DNA of 64,000 nt. Origin: Paenibacillus hamazuiensis (GTDB lineage: Bacteria; Bacillota; Bacilli; Paenibacillales; NBRC-103111). The position numbers and the translations under genes are program-made. Location of the stretch: assembly GCF_023276405.1 (NCBI RefSeq), contig NZ_JALRMO010000001.1:3100001-3164000 (forward strand), read 5' to 3'. Below the pieces are notes generated by a model, which saw nothing but the letters and a program-made list of their open reading frames with translations, searched no databases and had not been told where the DNA came from. Each line of letters opens with the position of its first letter. Position 1 is the stretch's first letter. Shown here in pieces: positions 29,515 through 37,008 of this stretch.

Positions 29515-29560
29515 ACGAAAACGCCACCGCAGCGCTCCCTTAAGGAAGCCGCGATGGCGT
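29515..29560 (-). terminator. Terminator of rbgA
   Basis: 13-bp stem (29521-29533 with 29548-29560, arms ACGCCATCGCGGC / GCTGCGGTGGCGT on the minus strand, two G-U pairs), followed by TTTTCGTTTG. It lies immediately after the rbgA stop. Confidence 0.8.
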
Positions 29561-29563
29561 CAG

Positions 29564-30448
29564 TTATGCGTGAACGAGCTCCGGCGTTTCCAGCGTAATC
29601 CGGCCCAGCTTGCCGGCCCGCAGCTCGCGCAAAATAAGCAGCGACGTCTTTTCATAGTCGATCCTGCCGCCGCCGAGCAAAGCACCGCGCTTGCGGCCGA
29701 TTTCCTCCATCACCTTGACGATTTCGTCCGTATCGGACGAATCCGCTGGCAATGCGGCAAGGCCGAACCGCTCTTTCATCGCATCGCCGTAATGCTCGAC
29801 CAAATAACGCAGGGCAAACAGCGCAATGTCGTCTACATGCAAAATTTCTTCCTTGATCGCACCCGTTACGGCCAGCCGGAAACCGACCAGCTGATCCTCG
29901 AACTTCGGCCACAGGATACCGGGCGTATCGAGAAGCTGCATCTCTTCGCCTATCTTGATCCACTGCTGCGCTTTCGTCACCCCCGGCTTGTCGCCGACGG
30001 CGGCAATTCGTTTTCCCGCCAGCCTGTTGATAAGGGTCGACTTCCCTACGTTCGGAATACCTACGATCAAAGCGCGGATCGCCCGCGGGTTGATCCCTTT
30101 GCGAAGCTGCGCCTCGATTTTGTCCGCCCACAGCTCCTTGCAGCGGGGAATGATCTGGTTCACCTGATGGCCGGAATTCGCATCGATCGGCAGCGTTTTA
30201 AGGCCGAGCTCGTTTTGAAAATAGTCCTGCCACCTTGCGGTTACCGCCGGATCGGCCAGATCGGATTTATTGAGGACGACAAGGCGCGGCTTACCCTGCA
30301 AAATCTCGTCAATCATCGGGTTCCGGCTCGACATCGGAATACGCGCGTCCAGCAGCTCGATGACGACGTCGATCAGCTTCAGTTTTTCTTCGATTTGCCG
30401 TCGCGCCCGGGTCATATGACCGGGAAACCATTGAATCGTCACTTGCAA
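29564..30448 (-). CDS. rbgA: Ribosome biogenesis GTPase RbgA (YlqF)
   Basis: 294 residues. It drives a late step of 50S assembly. The GTPase motifs are circularly permuted, as in the family: G4 NKSDLADP comes first (about residue 58), then G1 GIPNVGKST (about 122) and G3 DTPG (about 168). The N-terminal [15 protein letters not shown] is diagnostic. The start is TTG 30448 after AAGGG. It follows lepB. Confidence 0.96.
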   Translation of the reverse strand: MQVTIQWFPGHMTRARRQIEEKLKLIDVVIELLDARIPMSSRNPMIDEILQGKPRLVVLNKSDLADPAVTARWQDYFQNELGLKTLPIDANSGHQVNQIIPRCKELWADKIEAQLRKGINPRAIRALIVGIPNVGKSTLINRLAGKRIAAVGDKPGVTKAQQWIKIGEEMQLLDTPGILWPKFEDQLVGFRLAVTGAIKEEILHVDDIALFALRYLVEHYGDAMKERFGLAALPADSSDTDEIVKVMEEIGRKRGALLGGGRIDYEKTSLLILRELRAGKLGRITLETPELVHA

Positions 30449-30466
30449 TCACAACCCTTGCTTACG

Positions 30467-31045
30467 TTACTTGAAATGAACGAAGCCGATTTTATTAAAC
30501 GGCCAGAAAATGAGGTCCGCCCGGCCCACGACCTTGCTGTACTCGATAAACCCGATATCGCGGCTGTCGGCGCTGTTGGAGCGGTTGTCCCCCATTACGA
30601 AAATCGCCCCTTCGGGAACGGTCTTTTCGTTAAAGTTCCTTATGTTATAAGGTCTCCCCTCTTTAGCGGCTTTATCCAGCGCCTCTTTGAGATACGTCTC
30701 GTCAAGCGGCTGATTGTTCACGTATACCTTGTCTCCGTCTACGCGAATCGTTTCCCCCGGGAGGGCGATAACCCTTTTTATGTAGTCTTTTTCCGGCGTC
30801 GCATGAAAAACAATCACTTCGCCCCGCTGAGGCTTTCGCAGCGAGTAAATGATCTTGTTCACAATCAAGCGTTCCCCTGTGTAAAAGTTGGGCTCCATCG
30901 AGGGACCTTCGACGATAAAAGGCGCAAAAATGAGCCACCGAATCAAAAACACGAGAGCGGCCGCGATCAGCAGCGCCTTGATCCATTCCCAGGTTTCATT
31001 TTTCAACGTCGTTTGTTTGTTATCCACCGATTGTTCTTGATCCAT
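30467..31045 (-). CDS. lepB: Signal peptidase I
   Basis: 192 residues. A short cytoplasmic tail is followed by one membrane helix (about residues 23-42, KALLIAAALVFLIRWLIFAP). The catalytic domain outside has Ser49 in GPSMEPN and Lys90 in YIKRVIALPG, the Ser/Lys dyad. The box GDNRSNSADSRDIG near the C-terminus is conserved. It cleaves signal peptides from exported proteins. The ribosome-binding site (AGAGAG) is weak. It lies between rplS and rbgA. Confidence 0.96.
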   Translation of the reverse strand: MDQEQSVDNKQTTLKNETWEWIKALLIAAALVFLIRWLIFAPFIVEGPSMEPNFYTGERLIVNKIIYSLRKPQRGEVIVFHATPEKDYIKRVIALPGETIRVDGDKVYVNNQPLDETYLKEALDKAAKEGRPYNIRNFNEKTVPEGAIFVMGDNRSNSADSRDIGFIEYSKVVGRADLIFWPFNKIGFVHFK

Positions 31046-31077
31046 CTAGCTCTCTGCCTTTCGCGAAAAAGGATTGG

Positions 31078-31111
31078 AAAAAACGAAAAGGAGCTTGACA
31101 ATACAAGCCCC
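31078..31111 (-). terminator. Terminator of rplS
   Basis: 8-bp stem (31090-31097 with 31104-31111, one G-U pair), followed on the minus strand by TTTTCGTTTTTT. It lies 10 bases after the rplS stop and 33 bases before the lepB start. Confidence 0.75.
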
Positions 31112-31120
31112 CGGTTGTTC

Positions 31121-31462
31121 TTATCGAATTTCTTGAATTCTTGCTGCCTTACCGCGAAGACCGCGCAGATAGTAGAGCTTCGCGCGACGAACTTTACCAC
31201 GGCGAGCCACTTCAATCTTCTCAATCTTCGGAGTGTGAAGCGGGAACGTTCTTTCCACACCCACGCCGTAAGAAATTTTTCTTACCGTGAACGTTTCGCT
31301 GATTCCGCCGCCGCGGCGCTTAATGACAACACCTTCGAACAGCTGGATACGCTCGCGGGATCCCTCGATAACTTTTACGTACACTTTCAAAGTATCGCCG
31401 GGGCGAAAGCTTGGGATATCTTGGCGAAGTTGTTCCTTCGTAATCTCCTGAATTAAGTTCAT
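31121..31462 (-). CDS. rplS: 50S ribosomal protein L19
   Basis: 113 residues, full length. [20 protein letters not shown] at the start, [20 protein letters not shown] in the middle and [15 protein letters not shown] at the end are typical L19. It is located at the 30S-50S interface. The ATG at 31462 follows GGAGGGAG. It has its own promoter and leader downstream of a trmD terminator. Confidence 0.98.
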   Translation of the reverse strand: MNLIQEITKEQLRQDIPSFRPGDTLKVYVKVIEGSRERIQLFEGVVIKRRGGGISETFTVRKISYGVGVERTFPLHTPKIEKIEVARRGKVRRAKLYYLRGLRGKAARIQEIR

Positions 31463-31590
31463 ATATGACTCCCTCCTTCCACACAGGTGTTCATTCCGCC
31501 CTGAGACGGCTTATGCCGCCTAACGTATATGCGTAGAGGACCACCGTATTCAACAAAAACCACAACGTTAAATATATTATCACAGCTTCC
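31463..31590 (-). promoter_or_regulatory. rplS promoter and structured leader (possible L19 leader)
   Basis: On the minus strand, TTGTTT and TAATAT separated by 17 bases form a promoter whose -35 overlaps the T-tract of the trmD terminator. The following ~110-base untranslated leader contains a GGCGGC-ATAA-GCCGTC hairpin and an ACACCTGTGTGG stretch before the ribosome-binding site. Firmicute rplS genes often carry an autoregulatory L19 leader; a covariance-model match was not tested. Confidence 0.4.
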
Positions 31591-31591
31591 A

Positions 31592-31632
31592 TGAAAAAAC
31601 AACTCCAATATCGGGGGTTTTTCAAATTGGAG
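31592..31632 (-). terminator. Terminator of trmD
   Basis: Stem CTCCAAT/ATTGGAG (31603-31609 with 31626-31632), loop 16 bases, followed on the minus strand by TTGTTTTTTC. It lies 50 bases past the trmD stop. Confidence 0.65.
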
Positions 31633-31681
31633 CCCATTCATGGGGAAAAAGCCGTTTCATGGCTAAAATGTCCGCTCGAAA

Positions 31682-32455
31682 CTAGTCCGTTTGTTCGCCG
31701 GTTTCCGCCCGCAGTTCTTCCAGCCATTTGCGTTCCTCCGCCGTAAGCGGGTAATTTTCCAGCAAATCGGGCCGTTTAAGCAGCGTTCGCCGGAGCGATT
31801 CCCGCTTGCGCCACTTTGCAATATTGTCGTGATGACCGGACAGCAAAATATCCGGCACTTCCCAGCCGCGGAAGCTGACGGGACGCGTATAATGCGGGTA
31901 TTCCAGCAGGCCGGTGCTGAACGAGTCGGTGACCGCCGACGTCTCGTTGCCGAGCACGCCGGGCAAAAGCCGCACGACGCTGTCAATGACGACCATCGCC
32001 GGAAGCTCGCCGCCGGTCAGCACGTAATCGCCGATGGACAGCTCGTCCGTAACGAGATGCTCGCGTATCCGCTCGTCATAACCTTCGTAATGGCCGCATA
32101 CGAAAATAAGATGGCTCTCCTGTGCAAGCTCCTCCGCTTTTTTTTGCGTGAACGTTTCGCCTTGCGGACACATGAGGACGACCCGCGGCTTGGCTCCGTC
32201 CTCCGCAACCTCTGCACCATCTCCGCCGGCCAGCAAATCCTCCACCGCGGCAAAAATCGGCTCCGGCTTCAGCACCATGCCGCCCCCGCCGCCGTACGGG
32301 TAATCGTCGACCGTATTGTGCTTATTGTTCGAGTAATCGCGAAAGTTGACCGTGTTGAAGGAAACGAGGCCTTTATCCCGCGCTTTCCCCAGGATGCTGG
32401 AGGAGAACACGCCGTCGAACATGGCCGGAAACAACGTCAATACGTCGATTTTCAT
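31682..32455 (-). CDS. trmD: tRNA (guanine-N1-)-methyltransferase TrmD
   Basis: 257 residues from ATG 32455, beginning [26 protein letters not shown] enzyme with a trefoil knot ([32 protein letters not shown]) that makes m1G37 in tRNA and prevents frameshifting. The start codon overlaps the rimM stop by one base (TGATG), so the two are coupled. In-frame sequence upstream of 32455 belongs to rimM. Confidence 0.97.
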   Translation of the reverse strand: MKIDVLTLFPAMFDGVFSSSILGKARDKGLVSFNTVNFRDYSNNKHNTVDDYPYGGGGGMVLKPEPIFAAVEDLLAGGDGAEVAEDGAKPRVVLMCPQGETFTQKKAEELAQESHLIFVCGHYEGYDERIREHLVTDELSIGDYVLTGGELPAMVVIDSVVRLLPGVLGNETSAVTDSFSTGLLEYPHYTRPVSFRGWEVPDILLSGHHDNIAKWRKRESLRRTLLKRPDLLENYPLTAEERKWLEELRAETGEQTD

Positions 32456-32976
32456 CAGTCCAGCAAACCTTCCATAATATGTACCTGCACGACCTTTTCG
32501 GCGACATCCACATCCAAAACGACATCGTCGATGACCGGAAGCAGCAGCTGCTTGCCGTTTTTCCGTTTCACGACCCACACGTCGTTCGCGCCTGGAGTTA
32601 AAATCTCGACGATGCTGCCGAGCTCCTCGCCTTCGTCCGTAACGACGCGGCAGCCGATGATCTCATGGTAGTAATATTCGTCTTCTTCCAGCTCCACAAG
32701 ATGCTCCTCGGACACTTTGACAAGATAACCTTTATATTTTTCGACATCGTTAATGCTGCCGTATCCCTTCAGCTTGACGATGTACATGTTCTTATGCAAT
32801 CGCGACGATTCGACCGTCACCGGAACGCGCACGTTTTTTTCCGGATCGAGCAAAATCAGTTCGCTTCCTTTGGCAAACCGCACATCGGGAAAATCCGTCT
32901 GCGATACGATTTTCACCTCGCCGCGAATGCCGTGCGTATTAACGAGTTTGCCAACGGTAAACAGCTTGTCACCCAT
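32455..32976 (-). CDS. rimM: Ribosome maturation factor RimM
   Basis: 173 residues from ATG 32976; GGAGG lies about 10 bases upstream, while the in-frame TTG at 32997 has none. The N-terminal beta-barrel ([20 protein letters not shown]) and C-terminal PRC barrel ([38 protein letters not shown]) are complete. It matures the 30S head by binding S19. It is upstream of and coupled to trmD. Confidence 0.96.
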   Translation of the reverse strand: MGDKLFTVGKLVNTHGIRGEVKIVSQTDFPDVRFAKGSELILLDPEKNVRVPVTVESSRLHKNMYIVKLKGYGSINDVEKYKGYLVKVSEEHLVELEEDEYYYHEIIGCRVVTDEGEELGSIVEILTPGANDVWVVKRKNGKQLLLPVIDDVVLDVDVAEKVVQVHIMEGLLD

Positions 32977-33072
32977 CCTGTCCCTAACCTCCAACAACCG
33001 ACTCTAAGAAACTTCACTAAAAGCGAGCGAACTTCGGATTTCACTCACACCTTCGCCAAAAAAAGTATATCG

Positions 33073-33109
33073 CAAAAGACAAAAGAGTTAGGACGCATGG
33101 TCCTAACTC
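33073..33109 (-). terminator. Terminator after khpA
   Basis: Perfect 10-bp stem GAGTTAGGAC/GTCCTAACTC (33085-33094 with 33100-33109, 5-base loop), followed on the minus strand by TTTTGTCTTTTG. It occupies the spot where ylqD stands in B. subtilis, and implies a separate promoter for rimM-trmD. Confidence 0.75.
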
Positions 33110-33126
33110 CTCCTAGCATAGCCCAT

Positions 33127-33357
33127 TTACGAAACAATTTCAACGTTCACACGTTTGCTTTCCTTGACGGCAGCCGACGTAACGACAGTGCGGAACGCTT
33201 TGGCGATACGCCCCTGCTTGCCGATCACCTTCCCGACATCGCTTGGATGGACGGACAGCTCATACGTGATCTCGCGTTCGTTTTCACGAGCCGCGACGCG
33301 AACTTCATCAGGATGATCTACCAACGCCTTGGCGATGACAGTGATTAACTCTTCCAT
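33127..33357 (-). CDS. khpA: KH-domain RNA-binding protein KhpA (YlqC)
   Basis: 76 residues, a single KH domain with the GxxG loop in VIGKQGRIAKAFRTVV. KhpA pairs with KhpB (Jag) in Firmicutes and affects small-RNA function, cell elongation and division. It follows rpsP directly, its usual place. The start is ATG 33357, with a distant AAAGGGG. Confidence 0.94.
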   Translation of the reverse strand: MEELITVIAKALVDHPDEVRVAARENEREITYELSVHPSDVGKVIGKQGRIAKAFRTVVTSAAVKESKRVNVEIVS

Positions 33358-33382
33358 CCGCGTAAAACCCCTTTACCGGAGA

Positions 33383-33655
33383 TTACTTCTGAAGCTTCGA
33401 CTCGTGGAATTTCTTCATGATGCCGGCTTTGCTGAACAGGCTGCGTACCGTATCGGATGCTTGAGCGCCTGTTTGCAGCCATTTCAGCGCTTTTTCCTCA
33501 TCGATATTAACGATAGCCGGCTGAGCAACCGGGTTATAAGTACCGATCTCTTCGATAAAACGGCCGTCGCGCGGGGAACGGGAATCGGATACCACCACAC
33601 GGTAGAAAGGAGCTTTGTGAGCGCCCATACGTTTCAAACGAATGCGTGTTGCCAT
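33383..33655 (-). CDS. rpsP: 30S ribosomal protein S16
   Basis: 90 residues from ATG 33655, with a strong GGAGGTGA five bases upstream. The sequence [37 protein letters not shown] is canonical S16, a 30S assembly protein. It lies between ffh and khpA. Confidence 0.98.
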   Translation of the reverse strand: MATRIRLKRMGAHKAPFYRVVVSDSRSPRDGRFIEEIGTYNPVAQPAIVNIDEEKALKWLQTGAQASDTVRSLFSKAGIMKKFHESKLQK

Positions 33656-33693
33656 GAATATCACCTCCTACATAGAATAAACGGCTTGATTAT

Positions 33694-35064
33694 TTAAAAG
33701 GGAAAACGCATCCCTTTGCCGAGCTTGCCTTTCATGCTTTTCATCATCTTTTGGCCTTTCGGGCCCATCATCCCGGACAACTGCTTCATCATTTTGCGCA
33801 TTTCCTCGAACTGCTTGATGAAGCGGTTGACGTCGTTCAGCGTGTTGCCGCTGCCCGCCGCAATTCGTTTGCGCCGGTTCAAGGTCATCATATCCGGGTT
33901 GGCGCGCTCTTCCTTCGTCATTGAGCGCACGATGGCGGTCACGCGGTCCATCTGCTTGTCGTCGACCTTGACGTCCTTCATGCCCTTCATCTTGTTTGCG
34001 CCCGGCAGCATGCCGAGAATTTGGTCGAGCGGCCCGAGCTTCTTGACTTGCTCCATTTGCTCGAGAAAATCGTCGAACGTAAACTCCGCCGTGCGCAGCT
34101 TGCGCTCCATTTCCTTCGCCTTGTCGGCGTCGATCGCCGACTGCGCCTTCTCGATCAGCGTCAGCATGTCGCCCATGCCGAGAATCCGCGAAGCCATCCG
34201 CTCCGGATGGAACGGCTCGAGCGCATCGAGCTTTTCGCCGGTCGCGGCGAACTTGATCGGGCATCCGGTGACCGCTTTGACGGAAATCGCCGCACCGCCG
34301 CGCGTATCGCTGTCGAGTTTGGTCAAAATGACGCCGGTCAGCTCAAGCTGCTTGTGGAAGCTTTCCGCTACATTGACGGACTCCTGGCCGATCGTCGAAT
34401 CGATGACGAGCAAAATCTCGTCCGGCTTCACTTCCGCCGCGATATTCCGCAGCTCGTCCATCAGCGCTTCGTCGGTTTGCAGACGTCCCGCCGTATCGAC
34501 GATCAAGTAGTCGTTGCCGTGCTCCTTCGCATGCTGAAGAGCTTGCTTCGCAATTTCCACGGGACTGACTTTATCGCCCAGCGAGAAAACAGGCACCTTG
34601 AGCTGTTCGCCCAGCACCTGCAGCTGCTTGATCGCCGCAGGGCGGTAAATGTCCGCCGCCGCGAGCAGCGGCCGGTGATTTTGCTGCTGCAGCAGCTTGG
34701 CGAGCTTGCCGGTCGTCGTCGTCTTGCCGGCTCCCTGCAAGCCGACCATCATGATGACCGTCGGCGGCTTGTTCGAGCGGGCCAGCTTGCTTTGCGTACC
34801 GCCCATCAGCTCGGTCAGCTCTTTGTTGACGATGTCGACGACGACCATCGCCGGAGTAAAGCTCTGCAGCACTTCCTGGCCGATCGCTTTCTCCTTCACC
34901 TTGGCGATGAAATCTTTGACCACCTTGAAGTTAACGTCCGCCTCGAGGAGCGCAAGCCTAACCTCGCGCAGCGCCTCGTTAACGTCGTCTTCGGTCAGCT
35001 TGCCTTTTCCCCGCAGCTTGCTGAATACGTTTTGCAGCCGGCTGGCCAATCCTTCGAATGCCAT
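33694..35064 (-). CDS. ffh: Signal recognition particle protein Ffh
   Basis: 456 residues. N and G domains (residues 1-295) carry G1 GLQGAGKTT near 107-115 and DTAGRLQTDEALMDE. The C-terminal Met-rich M domain binds 4.5S/6S SRP RNA and signal sequences (KEERANPDMMTLNRRKRIAA, MRKMMKQLSGMMGPKGQKMM). It targets nascent membrane proteins with FtsY. The ATG at 35064 has GAAGAGGTGAG upstream, and it follows ylxM by 37 bases. Confidence 0.98.
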   Translation of the reverse strand: MAFEGLASRLQNVFSKLRGKGKLTEDDVNEALREVRLALLEADVNFKVVKDFIAKVKEKAIGQEVLQSFTPAMVVVDIVNKELTELMGGTQSKLARSNKPPTVIMMVGLQGAGKTTTTGKLAKLLQQQNHRPLLAAADIYRPAAIKQLQVLGEQLKVPVFSLGDKVSPVEIAKQALQHAKEHGNDYLIVDTAGRLQTDEALMDELRNIAAEVKPDEILLVIDSTIGQESVNVAESFHKQLELTGVILTKLDSDTRGGAAISVKAVTGCPIKFAATGEKLDALEPFHPERMASRILGMGDMLTLIEKAQSAIDADKAKEMERKLRTAEFTFDDFLEQMEQVKKLGPLDQILGMLPGANKMKGMKDVKVDDKQMDRVTAIVRSMTKEERANPDMMTLNRRKRIAAGSGNTLNDVNRFIKQFEEMRKMMKQLSGMMGPKGQKMMKSMKGKLGKGMRFPF

Positions 35065-35101
35065 ATCAGCTCACCTCTTCCGTTGGTAAAATAAGGGTTC
35101 T

Positions 35102-35470
35102 TTATTCCAACATCCGGTCCAGCAGCTGCCTTACCTGCTGCCGCAGATCGGCTTCGGCCGTCTCCAGCAGCCGATCGATTCCGCTCGCTGCGGCGACACG
35201 CCGCTCGTGCTTCGCCAGCAGCTGCAATTTATCTTCATAATCCGCGAGCGATTGCTCCGCGCGTTTAATATGCTCAAAAACCGCCTGGCGGCTGATTTGA
35301 AACTCCGCTGCGATTTCCCCGAGCGAATAGTCGTCGTGAAAATACGCCTTCATAAACATCTGTTGTTTTTCCGTGAGCAGCGGCTCGTAAAAATCGAACA
35401 GCAGATTGATCCGGTTCGTCTTCTCGAGCGGTTCCGCTTCGGTTCCGTGCTGAGTAGCGGCATCGGTCAC
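35102..35470 (-). CDS. ylxM: SRP-associated helix-turn-helix protein YlxM
   Basis: 122 residues, UPF0122 family. A sigma-factor region-4-like helix-turn-helix is present ([40 protein letters not shown]). YlxM is reported to bind SRP RNA and modulate Ffh GTPase activity in streptococci; it is almost always next to ffh. The start is GTG 35470 behind CGGAGGTGAAC. A strong sigma-A promoter lies 47-75 bases upstream. Confidence 0.95.
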   Translation of the reverse strand: MTDAATQHGTEAEPLEKTNRINLLFDFYEPLLTEKQQMFMKAYFHDDYSLGEIAAEFQISRQAVFEHIKRAEQSLADYEDKLQLLAKHERRVAAASGIDRLLETAEADLRQQVRQLLDRMLE

Positions 35471-35516
35471 GGGCGTTCACCTCCGTTAAGGTAAAACCCT
35501 TTACAGCAACTTTTAT

Positions 35517-35545
35517 ATCATATTTGATTTTGGGATGGATGTCAA
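35517..35545 (-). promoter_or_regulatory. Sigma-A promoter of ylxM-ffh
   Basis: Minus-strand TTGACA (35540-35545) and TATGAT (35517-35522) with exactly 17 bases between. It is well placed to transcribe ylxM-ffh, and probably rpsP-khpA up to the terminator at 33073-33109. Confidence 0.8.
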
Positions 35546-35909
35546 CCTTTAAACCTTGCCACCCCCTTGCCGCCTTTTCGATGCTTCATTTTCCGGGAGT
35601 CGGGAGCTGCATTTGCAGATCCAAGTTCCCTGCTGTCGAAAAATAAGCGCAATTTCTGTGCTTACGGGCTGTGCCAATGCCACTTCAGCTTCGATAAAAC
35701 CAATCAGTTGTATTATTTTTTTAACAGATGCCCGATTCGGAAGATTTGTACAATAATAAACCAACTAATTGAGTTTATTTGGCCGGATTTGCTCATTTCC
35801 GTCTGAAATAAACCAAGTTGTTGCGCTTATCGACAAACCCCAAAAGCGGATGAGGGAGTACCCTCCCCTCATATCGAGGGATTCATCTTGGCACTGGGGT
35901 TCCGGTTAA
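35546..35909. other. Unexplained intergenic segment, lower GC than its neighbours
   Basis: About 360 bases between the ylxM promoter and the ftsY terminator with no credible gene. Only short frames without a ribosome-binding site exist. It contains related motifs AATAAACCAACT near 35753 and AATAAACCAAGTTG near 35811, an imperfect inverted repeat around the first of these, a run of T, and a GAGGG/CCCTC inverted repeat near 35850. The mixture looks like a dispersed intergenic element, but only one copy is in this window. Confidence 0.35.
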
Positions 35910-35943
35910 CCCAAAAACAACAAGTCCGGCCAGCCGGCCGGAC
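35910..35943 (-). terminator. Terminator of the smc-ftsY operon
   Basis: Perfect 8-bp stem GTCCGGCC/GGCCGGAC (35924-35943, 4-base loop), followed on the minus strand by TTGTTGTTTTTGG. It lies 13 bases after the ftsY stop. Confidence 0.85.
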
Positions 35944-35955
35944 CTTAATGAAAAT

Positions 35956-36966
35956 TCACTTGCTCTCCGCTGCCCCGTCCTCGTCATCTTGTTCCTCGCG
36001 GATCAAGTCGGCAAACAGCGCGTGTACGAACTGCTCCGAATCGAAAGCCTGCAGATCGTCCATTTTCTCGCCGAGGCCGACGAATTTGACCGGCAGCTGC
36101 AGCTCCTGGCGGATCGCGATGACGATGCCGCCTTTGGCGGTGCTGTCCAGCTTGGTCAGCACAAGGCCGGTCAGGCCCGACTTTTCGTCGAACAGCTTCG
36201 CCTGGCTGAGCGCATTTTGCCCGGTTGTGGCGTCAAGCACAAGCAGCACCTCATGCGGAGCTTCCGGCACTTCGCGGCGGATGACGCGGTAAATCTTGTT
36301 CAGCTCCTCCATGAGGTTCACTTTATTTTGCAAACGGCCTGCCGTATCGCAAAGCAAAATGTCCGCGCCGCGGTTTTTCGCCGCATGCAGCGCGTCAAAC
36401 ATAACCGCGGCCGGATCCGAGCCGGCCTGCTGCTTGATCACATCGACGCCGACGCGGCGGCCCCATTCCTCAAGCTGCTCGATCGCGCCGGCCCGGAACG
36501 TATCCCCGGCGGCCAGCAACACTTTTTTTCCTTGCGATTTGAACATGTGCGCCATCTTGCCGATCGTCGTCGTCTTGCCGACGCCGTTGATGCCGACGAT
36601 CAGGATGACGGTCAAGCCTTGATCGGCAAACCGCAAAGAAGCGTCCTGCTCCCCTTTGAGCAAGGCGACCAGCTTCTCGGACAGCACCGGGCGAAGCTCG
36701 CTCGGGTTTTCGATCTTCCGCTTTTTCACTTCCGTGCGAAGCTCGTCCATCAGCTTCATGACCGTGCCTACGCCGACGTCGGCTCCGATCAATATTTCCT
36801 CCAGCTCCTCGTAAAACTCTTCGTCGATCTTCTTGCGGCGCGAAAACAAGTCCTCCACGCTGCCGACCAGCGCATCCCTCGTTTTCGTGAGGCCTTCCAT
36901 AAATTTGCTCGTAACGGCTTCCGCCTTGGAAGATATGCTTTCTTTCAGTCTTTTAAAAAAACTCAT
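35956..36966 (-). CDS. ftsY: SRP receptor FtsY
   Basis: 336 residues, NG-domain GTPase. G1 GINGVGKTTT is at about 125-134, then DTAGRLQNKVNLMEELNK, and TKLDSTAKGGI. The long acidic A domain of E. coli FtsY is absent; the N-terminus is a short amphipathic segment (MSFFKRLKESISSKAEAV) suited to membrane docking. It receives ribosome-SRP complexes at the membrane. It follows smc by 42 bases. Confidence 0.97.
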   Translation of the reverse strand: MSFFKRLKESISSKAEAVTSKFMEGLTKTRDALVGSVEDLFSRRKKIDEEFYEELEEILIGADVGVGTVMKLMDELRTEVKKRKIENPSELRPVLSEKLVALLKGEQDASLRFADQGLTVILIVGINGVGKTTTIGKMAHMFKSQGKKVLLAAGDTFRAGAIEQLEEWGRRVGVDVIKQQAGSDPAAVMFDALHAAKNRGADILLCDTAGRLQNKVNLMEELNKIYRVIRREVPEAPHEVLLVLDATTGQNALSQAKLFDEKSGLTGLVLTKLDSTAKGGIVIAIRQELQLPVKFVGLGEKMDDLQAFDSEQFVHALFADLIREEQDDEDGAAESK

Positions 36967-37008
36967 CGGTCCAGGGCTCCTTGCTTTCAGATTAAAATAA
37001 ACATTCGC

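Noticed and set aside
29492-31456. A 654-codon plus-strand frame crossing rbgA, lepB and rplS
   Set aside because: It covers three complete minus-strand genes plus their terminators, which a real gene would not do.
33668-34264. A 198-codon minus-strand frame inside ffh
   Set aside because: It is the ffh M-domain region read in another frame; no independent start signal.
35549-35806. Short frames of 66-79 codons in the ylxM-ftsY gap
   Set aside because: No ribosome-binding sites or family resemblance, and they overlap one another on both strands. They are better explained as non-coding or repeat DNA.
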